Part shown: piece after piece, positions 27,784-35,024 of the stretch | Layout of the letters: every line of letters begins with the position of its first letter | How positions within the stretch are numbered: position 1 is the stretch's first letter | Source of the DNA: Streptomyces antimycoticus | GTDB taxonomy: Bacteria > Actinomycetota > Actinomycetes > Streptomycetales > Streptomycetaceae | DNA: 64,000 nt | Direction of reading: 5' to 3' | Assembly: GCF_005405925.1 (NCBI RefSeq) | Contig: NZ_BJHV01000001.1 | Location: 4,774,001-4,838,000, forward strand | The notes under the pieces: model-generated | Database searches by the model: none | What the model saw: only the letters and a program-made list of their open reading frames with translations | Told to the model about the DNA's origin: nothing | Made by a program: the position numbers and the translations under genes

Positions 27784-27935
27784 GCGTGCCCCTCGAAGTG
27801 TCGTGCGGTGGCCCTCAGCCAATTCTGACGCATCCCGCCGACAACGGGGCCGAGACGGCCTCTTCCGCCGCAAGGGACCGGGCTGCTATTGACAGCGTCA
27901 TGATCGGAAACCCCCACAGGGAAGGCGACGCGTTG

Positions 27936-28691
27936 ATGAACGAGTCCAAACCGGCCGGGCAATTCTTCGACGCGGCCATCGGCCTGCTGCGGCAGGTGCG
28001 GGACGAGGAGGGCGAGCATATCGCCGCGGCGGGCACCCTGATCGCCGATACCGTCGCCGCGGGCGGCCGCCTCTTCGCGTTCGGCGCCGGGCACTCCTCC
28101 CTGCCCGCGCAGGACGTCGTCTACCGCGCGGGCGGGCTCGCGCTGATGAATCTGCTGGCGGTGCCGGGGGTGGTGGGCGTGGACGTCATCCCCGCCACCC
28201 TCGGCAGCGCGTTGGAACGTGTCGACGGGCTCGCCACGACCGCCCTCGACTGCAGCCCGCTCCGGTCCGGGGACCTGCTGATCGTGATCTCGCTGTCCGG
28301 GCGCAACGCCCTGCCCGTGGAGATGGCGATGAGCGCGCGGGAGCGCGGGGTCAGGGTGATCGGGGTGACCTCGGTCGGCTACGCGACCGGCACGACCTCG
28401 CGCAACTCCTCCGGTGGCTTCCTGAAGGACCACTGCGATCTGGTCATCGACAACAAGATCGCGATCGGCGACGCGGAGCTCACGGTGGACGGCGTCGGCG
28501 CGCCCTTCGCCCCCGCGTCCACCGTCGTGACGAGCGCGATCATGCAGTCCATGGTGGCGGCCGGGGTCTCGGAACTGGCCGAGCGGGGGATCGAGCCGCC
28601 CATGCTGAGGTCGGGGAACGTGGACGGCGGGCATGAGTGGAACCGCAAGGTGATGACCGAATACGGGGACCGGATCTTCTACCGAAGGTAA
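27936..28691 (+). CDS. SIS-domain protein (UPF0309, phosphosugar-binding)
   Basis: Sugar-isomerase (SIS) fold protein of about 251 residues, a family I recall as UPF0309. SIS marks: RLFAFGAGHSSLPAQDVVYR, LLIVISLSGRNALPVEMA and RGVRVIGVTS. Such proteins bind phosphosugars; the precise reaction is unknown. The ATG at 27936 follows GGGAAGG at 11 bases; a TTG at 27933 has better spacing, and an ATG at 27900 is also possible. It is divergent from dmdR1 with a 152-bp gap that begins with the dmdR1 leader. No evidence links it to iron beyond position. Confidence 0.85.
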   Translation: MNESKPAGQFFDAAIGLLRQVRDEEGEHIAAAGTLIADTVAAGGRLFAFGAGHSSLPAQDVVYRAGGLALMNLLAVPGVVGVDVIPATLGSALERVDGLATTALDCSPLRSGDLLIVISLSGRNALPVEMAMSARERGVRVIGVTSVGYATGTTSRNSSGGFLKDHCDLVIDNKIAIGDAELTVDGVGAPFAPASTVVTSAIMQSMVAAGVSELAERGIEPPMLRSGNVDGGHEWNRKVMTEYGDRIFYRR

Positions 28692-28785
28692 GACCCTCGC
28701 CGGGGGCCTTTACCGGTGGTGGCTGCTAGGAGCTGGTCCCCGCCGGTGAGCGCGCAGCCGGGGGAGCTTCCCTCACCCCGCCCCT

Positions 28786-28941
28786 TCCCGAATCCCGGGG
28801 CGGCCCCGGACCCCGGCCGGGCTCCGCCCCCCCGACCCCGCTCCTCAAACGCCGGAGAGCTGGAGCGAATCCCGGGGCGGCCCGGCCCCGGAGCCCGGCC
28901 GGGGGTCTGCCCCCGGACCCCGCTCCTCAAAGGCCAGAGGG
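28786..28941. repeat. two copies of a Streptomyces-type intergenic repeat
   Basis: Copies at about 28791-28867 and 28868-28941 share GAATCCCGGGGCGGCCC, GACCCCGCTCCTCAAA and a GGCCAGAG/GCCGGAGAG tail. This GC-rich unit looks like a repeat common in Streptomyces intergenic DNA. The gap 28692-29006 holds no gene I can support. Confidence 0.6.
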
Positions 28942-29006
28942 GCTGGATTGGCCGCGGGCGGCGGGTGCGCGATGTCTCCCGGCCCGGGGCTTCACGGGCC
29001 GGGGCG

Positions 29007-30557
29007 TCAGCGGCGGCCTACGGCCAGGTCCACCGAGGCTGCGACGCGGGCCGCGACGTCCTCCGCGTATGTCGCGTCCGTACGGTCGAAGGCCCGACGG
29101 CTGGAGGTGCGCAGGAAGGTGACCACGCCGAGGGTGCGGCCGCGGCTGCGCAGCACCGCGCACAGGCCGTGCACCGTGCCCTCCGGCCATTTGCGGGCCA
29201 CCGCCCACTGGGCCGCCGCGGGCTCGTCCGAGCGTCTCGTGCTCGCCCGTACCGAACCGCAGCGGTCGACCGCCTGGAGCGCCGGATGGCCCTCCGGGTA
29301 GCCCAGCGGGATGCCCCCGGGGACGACGGGCGGGCAGGGGCCGGGGGCGCCGATGGGGGTGGCCGCCGCCCGGACGAGCCGGACCCGGCCCTCCGGGGCG
29401 CCCGGCGGCGGGTCCAGGACCAGGTCGATCAGGGCGTGATCGGCGAAGCCCGCCAGCGCGAAGTCCAGATGGACCGAGGCCGCCTCCATCGGGTCCCCGC
29501 ATTCGGCCGCCGCCCGCGTCGCCCGGTGCAGCTGGTTGCCCCGGAAGCGCATCCGGGCGCTCTCCTGCTCCTGGCCCTTCGCCTCCGTCACGTCCTGGAA
29601 GATCCAGGCCACGCCGAGCGGCGTCGGCTCCTCGGTGAGCGGTGAGGCCAGCCGGAGGAAGCCGCTGCGCCAGCAGCGGCGCCGGGCCGCCGCACCGGAC
29701 TCGCCGCGGTCGGCGCCCTCACCGCGCACCGCCTCGTCGTCGTCGAGCAGTTCGTAGCGCACCCTGTCCGCGCCCTCGAAGCCGTCCGCCGCGTCGGTGT
29801 CCCGCAGCGTCACCCACAGCTCGGTGGGCGCCGGGGGCGCGCCCTCCGCCAGGACGTGCTGCAGCGCGGCCTCCGCCTCCTCGACGCCCTGGTCCAGGAA
29901 GTCGCCCAGCGGCCGGCCGGGCGCGGCCTTACGGGCCGTACGCAGCGCCCCCGCCGCGCTGGCGTTGACCACGGCCACCCGCAGATCCGCGTCGACCAGG
30001 ACCACGTTCCACGACGCGTCCTCCAGCAGCGCCTCGCTCAGCGCGATCGACCGCTCCAGGTCGACCTGCGCATGCACCTCGCTGAAGGCGCAGTACACCC
30101 CGGCCGGGCGGCCGTCCGCGCCCGCCACCGCCGAGGACTGCGTACGGACCAGGACCCGGCCGCCGTCCTTGGTCAGCAGCGCGAACTCGTGCACCCGGCG
30201 ACCCGTGGTGCCCATGGCCTCCGTAAGACGCGCGTCGACGTCCCGCGCGTCCCCCGGGCGGGCGGCCCAGCCGCCCAGCCCCTTGCGGCCGACCGCCTCC
30301 GCCGCCGTCCAGCCGAGGATGCGCTCGGCCTCATGGTTCCAGTGGGTCACCGTGCCGTCGGCGTCGAACGCGCACAGGGCGGCGTCCATCCCATCGAGCA
30401 GCGCGGCGAGCAGTTCGGAGTCGGGCCGCTCGGGCCCGTCCGGGCACTCGGGCCGGACGGACGCCGACGCGGCGGCGCCCGCCTGTCCGGGGACCCCCCG
30501 CGAGGATCGGGCGGAACGCGCCGGCCCTGCGGGTTCGGAACGTTGTGAAGCGCTCAC
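29007..30557 (-). CDS. PAS/PAS/GAF signalling protein without output domain
   Basis: Sensor-like protein of about 516 residues. After a disordered start, a first PAS domain covers ~50-165 (LDGMDAALCAFDADGTVTHW, RILGWTAAEAVGRKG), a second ~175-290 (WNVVLVDADLRVAVVNASAA) and a GAF domain ~360-515 (GFADHALIDLVLD, LCAVLRSRGRTLGVVTFLR). Proteins with this order in Streptomyces usually continue into a PP2C (SpoIIE) phosphatase; here the gene stops right after GAF with no broken remainder downstream, so a partner must supply the output. The GTG at 30555-30557 has AAGGGG eight bases upstream. Ligand unknown. Confidence 0.85.
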   Translation of the reverse strand: MSASQRSEPAGPARSARSSRGVPGQAGAAASASVRPECPDGPERPDSELLAALLDGMDAALCAFDADGTVTHWNHEAERILGWTAAEAVGRKGLGGWAARPGDARDVDARLTEAMGTTGRRVHEFALLTKDGGRVLVRTQSSAVAGADGRPAGVYCAFSEVHAQVDLERSIALSEALLEDASWNVVLVDADLRVAVVNASAAGALRTARKAAPGRPLGDFLDQGVEEAEAALQHVLAEGAPPAPTELWVTLRDTDAADGFEGADRVRYELLDDDEAVRGEGADRGESGAAARRRCWRSGFLRLASPLTEEPTPLGVAWIFQDVTEAKGQEQESARMRFRGNQLHRATRAAAECGDPMEAASVHLDFALAGFADHALIDLVLDPPPGAPEGRVRLVRAAATPIGAPGPCPPVVPGGIPLGYPEGHPALQAVDRCGSVRASTRRSDEPAAAQWAVARKWPEGTVHGLCAVLRSRGRTLGVVTFLRTSSRRAFDRTDATYAEDVAARVAASVDLAVGRR

Positions 30558-30670
30558 CTGACACCCCTTGCTCGACGTGGCTGTCCGTGGTGGGGCACGT
30601 CGGACATTGAACTCGAACGTGACACTCGCCACACCGCATTCGTCGAAATCGTTGCCACACGGAAATTCGC

Positions 30671-30700
30671 TTGTGTGTGGCAGGAGGCGGTTCTTAGGCT
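30671..30700 (+). promoter_or_regulatory. candidate promoter for a short transcript
   Basis: TTGTGT (30671-30676) and TAGGCT (30695-30700) with an 18-bp spacer, pointing right, divergent from the PAS/GAF gene. A strong ribosome site and a 12-codon ORF follow 12-33 bp later. Confidence 0.5.
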
Positions 30701-30732
30701 TGCGGTACACGAGAAGGGAGGTGGTTCGGCAG

Positions 30733-30771
30733 ATGTATGAAATCCGGACGCGTGAGGTGACTGCGGGCTAG
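30733..30771 (+). CDS. 12-codon ORF with strong ribosome site
   Basis: MYEIRTREVTAG then TAG. It is preceded by GAAGGGAGGTGG, close to the perfect anti-Shine-Dalgarno complement, and by a good promoter. Several hairpins follow: CAGTCCG/CGGACTG (from 30772), GCGCAC/GTGCGC, the palindrome CGACCCGCGGGTCG, and a terminator-like stem at 30940-30959. The next rightward gene is over 1 kb away behind pdxH on the other strand, so it is not an ordinary leader. It may be a small peptide or part of a regulatory RNA. Confidence 0.35.
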   Translation: MYEIRTREVTAG

Positions 30772-30939
30772 CAGTCCGTCGTCGCGCTCTGCGCATCGCC
30801 GGACTGGCGCACGAAAGAGGTGCGCAGCCGGCCAATCCCAAGCAGTCACCCGACCCGCGGGTCGCCGGTACGTCCGACCGGCCCCCTTCCGCCTCAGGGC
30901 GTCAGGGGAAAGACCCGCGGGTTGTCCGCGTTTTCGGGG

Positions 30940-30968
30940 CCCTTCAGGGGTCTGAGGGGCTTCTTCTC
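30940..30968 (+). terminator. hairpin with T-rich tail
   Basis: Stem 30940-30947/30952-30959 (CCCTTCAG with CTGAGGGG, one G-T pair, 4-base loop) followed by CTTCTTCT. It suits termination of the short rightward transcript and, in reverse, the end of pdxH. Confidence 0.5.
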
Positions 30969-31047
30969 AGCAGCTACGGGCCTGCCCTCGGCGGCCTTAC
31001 GGTCCGCACCGACCCGCCTGAGCACCGACCTCCGCGAGCGCCGCGCC

Positions 31048-31755
31048 TTACGGGTACAGCCGCTCCACCCGCCAGCCCTCCTCATCGGGCAGCCGGACGT
31101 ACCGGAGCCGGTCGTGCAGCCGGTTCTCCCGGCCCTGCCAGAACTCGACCGCCTCCGGCACCACCCGGAACCCGCCCCACTCCGGCGGCACCGGCACCTG
31201 CTCCCCCGGCGGATAGCGGTCCGCCAGCTCCTCGTACGAGCGGTCCAGCTCCTCCCGCGAGGCCACCACCGAGGACTGCGTGCTCGCCCACGCCCCGAGC
31301 TGCGAGCCGTGCGGCCGGGTCCGGAAGTACGCCGCCGTCTCGTCCCGCCCGGTGCGCCGCGCGGTGCCCGTGACGATCACCTGCCGGGCGATGGGATGCC
31401 AGGGAAAGAGCAGCCCGACATGCGGGTTCTCGCCCAGCTCACGGCCCTTGCGGGAGCCGTAGTTGGTGTAGAAGACGAAGCCGCGCTCGTCGAAGCTCTT
31501 CATCAGGACGGTGCGGGAGCTGGGGCGGCCCGCCGCGTCGGCCGTCGAGACGATCATCGCGTTCGGCTCGAAGAGCCCGCTGCCGACCGCGTCCTCGAAC
31601 CACCGGGTGAACTGCCGGAACGGATCGCCCGCGAGGTCCGCCTCGTCGAAGCCGGCCGCGCGGTAGTGCTCGCGCATGGCGGCCGGGTCGTACGTACGCG
31701 CGGAGGAAGCCGAGGGCTCCGAGTCAACGTGAGGCACGGGCATATCTTGCAACAT
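31048..31755 (-). CDS. pdxH: pyridoxamine 5'-phosphate oxidase
   Basis: PdxH oxidises pyridoxamine or pyridoxine 5'-phosphate to pyridoxal 5'-phosphate with FMN and O2, in the cytoplasm. About 235 residues, normal length. Family marks: [60 protein letters not shown] (FMN and phosphate contacts), [17 protein letters not shown] and the C-terminal [12 protein letters not shown] with WRVERLYP. Two adjacent ATGs (31755, 31758) follow AAGGG; 31755 has the better spacing. It faces the short ORF region and is divergent from the citrate synthase gene. No odd residues seen. Confidence 0.95.
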   Translation of the reverse strand: MLQDMPVPHVDSEPSASSARTYDPAAMREHYRAAGFDEADLAGDPFRQFTRWFEDAVGSGLFEPNAMIVSTADAAGRPSSRTVLMKSFDERGFVFYTNYGSRKGRELGENPHVGLLFPWHPIARQVIVTGTARRTGRDETAAYFRTRPHGSQLGAWASTQSSVVASREELDRSYEELADRYPPGEQVPVPPEWGGFRVVPEAVEFWQGRENRLHDRLRYVRLPDEEGWRVERLYP

Positions 31756-32082
31756 CATCGGCCCTTCGCACGGGCTGCCCCGTAAGAGCGATCTCTCTCC
31801 CCCGCCCCACCGCCCCGTAACCCTCCCGCGACGCGTACCGCATGTGCCGCTTCTCACGCTTCCCCGTGGCGAGCACACGCACCAGACTGAGGCTGACCAT
31901 GCGCCTGTCGGCGCATGGCTGGCACCACCCCCGTGTTCTGGAGGTCACTCCCCGCCGCGGTTGGGTGACCACTACCCGCACGGGGCACATCACCGGAGTG
32001 ACCGGTACGGACCGCGAGCCGTGTCAGGCGGCCGCGTAACCGTTCCGGCACCGCCGTCGTCCGCAGCATGAGGAGCCGCCTG
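31756..32082. other. divergent control region between pdxH and citrate synthase
   Basis: About 330 bp without a gene. It contains a perfect hairpin at 31897-31918 (CCATGCGCC/GGCGCATGG, 4-base loop) and an inverted repeat GGTCAC-N16-GTGACC at 31945-31972. Both could be control elements for either gene. Confidence 0.45.
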
Positions 32083-33183
32083 ATGTCCGACTTCGTACCC
32101 GGACTCGAAGGAGTCGTCGCGTTCGAGACGGAGATCGCCGAACCCGACAAGGAAGGCGGCGCGCTGCGCTACCGAGGCGTGGACATCGAGGACCTGGTGG
32201 GCCATGTCTCCTTCGGGAACGTGTGGGGTCTGCTGGTCGACGGTGCCTTCAACCCGGGGCTGCCGGCCGCCGAGCCGTTCCCCATCCCGGTCCACTCCGG
32301 GGACGTCCGGGTCGACGTCCAGTCCGCGCTGGCCATGCTCGCGCCCGTCTGGGGCCTCAAACCGCTGCTGGACATCGACGTGGAGCAGGCCCGTGAGGAC
32401 CTGGCGCGCGCGGCCGTGATGGCCCTGTCCTACGTCGCCCAGTCGGCCCGCGGCCAGGGGAAGCCGATGGTGCCGCAGCGGGAGATCGACAAGGCCGGGA
32501 CCATCGTGGAGCGCTTCATGCGGCGCTGGCGCGGTGAGCCGGACCCCAAGCATGTCGCCGCCGTCGACGCGTACTGGACCTCGGCCGCCGAGCACGGGAT
32601 GAACGCGTCCACCTTCACCGCCCGCGTCATCGCCTCCACCGGCGCGGATGTCGCCGCCGCGCTCTCCGGCGCGGTGGGCGCCATGTCGGGGCCGCTGCAC
32701 GGCGGCGCGCCCTCCCGGGTGCTCGGCATGATCGAGGAGATCGAGCGCACCGGGGACGCCACCGGCTACGTCCGGCAGGCCCTGGACCGGGGCGAGCGGC
32801 TGATGGGCTTCGGCCACCGCGTCTACCGCGCCGAGGACCCGCGGGCGCGGGTGCTGCGGCGCACCGCGAAGGAGCTGGGCGCACCGCGCTTCGAGGTCGC
32901 CGAGGCGCTGGAGCGGGCCGCCCTGGACGAGCTGCACAACCGGCGGCCGGACCGGGTGCTGGCCACGAACGTGGAGTTCTGGGCGGCCATCGTGCTGGAC
33001 TTCGCCGAGGTCCCGGCGCCCATGTTCACCTCGATGTTCACCTGCGCCCGCACGGCGGGCTGGAGTGCGCACATCCTGGAGCAGAAGCGGACCGGCCGTC
33101 TGGTGCGGCCGTCGGCCCGGTACGTCGGCCCCGGCACGCGCAGCCCGCACGAGATCGACGGGTACGGGAACACGAAGCGGTAG
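32083..33183 (+). CDS. citrate synthase-family protein
   Basis: Type-II-like short citrate synthase of about 366 residues, probably condensing acetyl-CoA (or propionyl-CoA) with oxaloacetate. Two catalytic histidines are in place: SGPLHGGAPSRVL and GFGHRVYRAEDPRA. The third catalytic residue, normally Asp in a NVDFYSG-like motif, is Glu here (NVEFWAAIVLDFA). Whether this is normal for this actinobacterial subgroup I cannot tell. The C-terminus RPSARYVGPGTRSP is typical. The ATG at 32083 has GAGGAG eight bases upstream; an in-frame ATG lies five codons earlier. It may be the second citrate synthase of the genome, so I give no symbol. Confidence 0.88.
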   Translation: MSDFVPGLEGVVAFETEIAEPDKEGGALRYRGVDIEDLVGHVSFGNVWGLLVDGAFNPGLPAAEPFPIPVHSGDVRVDVQSALAMLAPVWGLKPLLDIDVEQAREDLARAAVMALSYVAQSARGQGKPMVPQREIDKAGTIVERFMRRWRGEPDPKHVAAVDAYWTSAAEHGMNASTFTARVIASTGADVAAALSGAVGAMSGPLHGGAPSRVLGMIEEIERTGDATGYVRQALDRGERLMGFGHRVYRAEDPRARVLRRTAKELGAPRFEVAEALERAALDELHNRRPDRVLATNVEFWAAIVLDFAEVPAPMFTSMFTCARTAGWSAHILEQKRTGRLVRPSARYVGPGTRSPHEIDGYGNTKR

Positions 33184-33220
33184 CTCGGGCGGCAAGGGGG
33201 TGGCCCAGGAGCCCCAGCCG

Positions 33221-33239
33221 CGGCTCGGGAGCCGAGCCG
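33221..33239. terminator. hairpin after citrate synthase gene
   Basis: CGGCTCGG/CCGAGCCG with a 3-base loop, 38 bp past the stop. It borders the 37-bp repeat array. Confidence 0.45.
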
Positions 33240-33249
33240 TAGCCGAGGG

Positions 33250-33397
33250 CCGAGCCGCAGCGGAGAAGCCGAGTCGTAGCCCAGGGCCGAGCCGCAGCGG
33301 AGAAGCCGAGCCGTAGCCCAGGCCCGAGCCGCAGCGGAGAAGCCGAGCCGTAGCCCAGGCCCGAGCCGCAGCGGAGAAGCCGAGCCGTAGCCCAGGC
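33250..33397. repeat. 37-bp tandem array (four units)
   Basis: Exact 37-bp period with units starting at 33250, 33287, 33324 and 33361; shared text CCGAGCCGCAGCGGAGAAGC. Diverged partial units extend to about 33480, up to the TetR stop. There are no spacers, so it is not CRISPR. The whole gap between citrate synthase and TetR is made of this material. Confidence 0.85.
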
Positions 33398-33484
33398 CCG
33401 AGCCGCAGCCCAGGGCCGAGCCGCGGCTCGGGAGCCGAGCCGCAGCCCAGGCGCCGAGCCGTAGCCCGGGAGCCGAGTCCTGGC

Positions 33485-34180
33485 TCAGGACGCGGCCGGG
33501 GAAGGGTGGCCGGGGTCCTGCCGAGTCAGGATCGTCTCCAGGACCCTCGACCACTGGGCCACCACCCGCTCCCGGCGGTGGCCGTCGTCCGTCAGGAGGT
33601 TGGCCAGGCCCAGGCCGCGTCCCATGTCGAGCAGGCCCTGGACGGCCTCCCGGACGCCCGGCACCGACTCGTCGGCGCCCAGCAGCTCCACGGCCATCCG
33701 ATGGGTCTCGCGGCCGATCTTCGCCTCCAGTGCGGTCACCCGGGAGCCCAGCTGCTCCTCGTACGAGGCCGCCACCCATAGCTGGAGCGCGGCCCGGAAG
33801 AGCGGGCCGGTGTAGAGGGTGATCAGCGCCTCGACCACCGTGTGGACGCGGCCCTCCCCATGCGGGGCGGGGAGGGCGCGCAGTTCGGCCGAGCGCTCCT
33901 CGGCGACATGCTCGACGGCGGCCGTGAAGAGGTCCTCACGGGTCGGGAAGTGGTGCTGGGCCGCGCCCCGCGACACCCCGGCCCGCTCGGCGACCACCGC
34001 GACCGTGGAGCCTGCCCAGCCACGCTCGGCGAGGCAGGCCACGGCGGCTTCCAGCAGCCGCCTGCGGGTCGCGCGGCTGCGGTCCTGCTTGGGGTCGCGC
34101 AGTGCCGTACGGGGGTCATCGGGACGCCCCCGCGGCCCCGGCGCCGGGCGTGGCCCCGGTACCCGGCGTGGCCCCGGCAC
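33485..34180 (-). CDS. TetR-family regulator of the acyl-CoA catabolic operon
   Basis: Repressor-type protein of 231 residues, last gene of an eight-gene leftward operon. After a ~30-residue Pro/Arg tail, the TetR HTH is complete (RSRATRRRLLEAAVACLAER, STVAVVAERAGVSRGAAQHH with FPTREDLF). The C-terminal ligand domain is helical and without a nameable motif. The only plausible start is the GTG at 34178-34180, inside the 3' end of the hydratase gene, giving a 65-bp overlap and tight coupling. Its position parallels AtuR in terpene-catabolic clusters. A palindrome at 44265-44276 in front of the operon is a possible operator. The inducer is presumably an acyl-CoA of the pathway (inference). Confidence 0.88.
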   Translation of the reverse strand: MPGPRRVPGPRPAPGPRGRPDDPRTALRDPKQDRSRATRRRLLEAAVACLAERGWAGSTVAVVAERAGVSRGAAQHHFPTREDLFTAAVEHVAEERSAELRALPAPHGEGRVHTVVEALITLYTGPLFRAALQLWVAASYEEQLGSRVTALEAKIGRETHRMAVELLGADESVPGVREAVQGLLDMGRGLGLANLLTDDGHRRERVVAQWSRVLETILTRQDPGHPSPAAS

Positions 34181-35024
34181 CCCCGGTCTGAGCGTCCGCC
34201 CCCGCGTCGGCCGCCGTCTCCCGCACCCACTCCGGCTCGCGCCGCTCCAGGAACGCCGTCATGCCCTCCCGGGCCTCCTCGGAGGCGAAGAGGCGGGCCG
34301 ACAGCGCGGCCAGCGGTTCGCCGTCCCGGTCGAAGGCGCGCAGCACATCGGCGGTCACCAGCCGCTTGGACTCGGCGAGGCCCTGCGGGGAGCCGCGGCG
34401 CAGCCCGTCGAGGACGGGCGCCAGCGCCTCGTCCGCGTCGCCCTCCGGGTCGGCGATCGTCACCAGACCGATCCGGGCCGCCTCGGCGGCGTCGAACCGC
34501 TCCCCCGTAAGGTAGTAGCGGGCCGCCGCGCGCCGATCCAGCCGGGGCAGCAGCGGCATCGATATGACGGCCGGGGCGAGGCCGAGCCGCGCCTCGGTGA
34601 AGGCGAAGCTGGCGCCGCGCCCGGCCGCCGAGATGTCGCAGGCTCCGAGCAGCCCGAGCCCACCGGCCCGCACATGTCCGGTGACGCGCGCGACGACCGG
34701 CTTGGGCAGCTCCACGATCGACCGCAACAGCGCCACCAGTCCGGCCGCACCGGACGCCGAGGGCGGTTCGCTCAGATCCGCGCCCGCGCAGAAGGTGGTG
34801 CCGGTGTGGGTGAGCAGCACCGCCCGGACGCCGTCGTCCCGCCCGGCCTCCTCCAGCGCCTCGCGCACCTCGGCGACCAGGCGCGTCGAGAGGGCGTTGC
34901 GGTTGTGCGGCGAGTCCAGCGTGAGGGTGGTGATACCGCGCGCGGAGGCGGACCGTACGAGAGGCTTGGGCACCGCGGTGGGGTCTTCGGTCGGCGGGCC
35001 ATCGGTCGTGGGGCCGTCGGTCAT
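34116..35024 (-). CDS. enoyl-CoA hydratase/isomerase family protein
   Basis: Crotonase-fold enzyme of 302 residues that would hydrate the enoyl-CoA or glutaconyl-CoA formed by the carboxylase. The core covers ~20-260: ITTLTLDSPHNRNALSTRLV, the oxyanion loop TTFCAGADLS and RVTGHVRAGGLGLLGACDI. In the second loop the usual catalytic Glu positions are not clear to me, so the exact reaction (hydratase or isomerase) stays open. The last ~35 residues are Gly/Ala-rich and look disordered. The ATG at 35022-35024 overlaps the ligase stop (ATGA), and its own end overlaps the TetR gene. Confidence 0.87.
   Translation of the reverse strand: MTDGPTTDGPPTEDPTAVPKPLVRSASARGITTLTLDSPHNRNALSTRLVAEVREALEEAGRDDGVRAVLLTHTGTTFCAGADLSEPPSASGAAGLVALLRSIVELPKPVVARVTGHVRAGGLGLLGACDISAAGRGASFAFTEARLGLAPAVISMPLLPRLDRRAAARYYLTGERFDAAEAARIGLVTIADPEGDADEALAPVLDGLRRGSPQGLAESKRLVTADVLRAFDRDGEPLAALSARLFASEEAREGMTAFLERREPEWVRETAADAGADAQTGGAGATPGTGATPGAGAAGASR

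Larger units (their letters stand above)
26788..27828 (+). other. long ORF antisense to dmdR1 (possible adm counterpart)
   Basis: An open frame of 346 codons lies on the strand opposite dmdR1 and spans the whole gene. In S. coelicolor, overlapping antiparallel genes dmdR1 and adm have been reported to control siderophore and antibiotic production, so this may be the counterpart. Against it: its codons are in register with dmdR1 codons, the antisense phase that stays open by chance in high-GC DNA, and I see no good ribosome site. The translation is rich in Arg, Gly and Leu with no domain I recognise. Listed as possible only. Confidence 0.25.

Noticed and set aside
30690..30712. Possible DmdR1 iron box near TTAGGCT
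   Set aside because: Only half of the 19-bp palindrome consensus is matched; the hexamer is better explained as a -10 box.
33250..33397. Possible CRISPR array
   Set aside because: Units are head-to-tail 37-bp repeats with no unique spacers and no cas genes.
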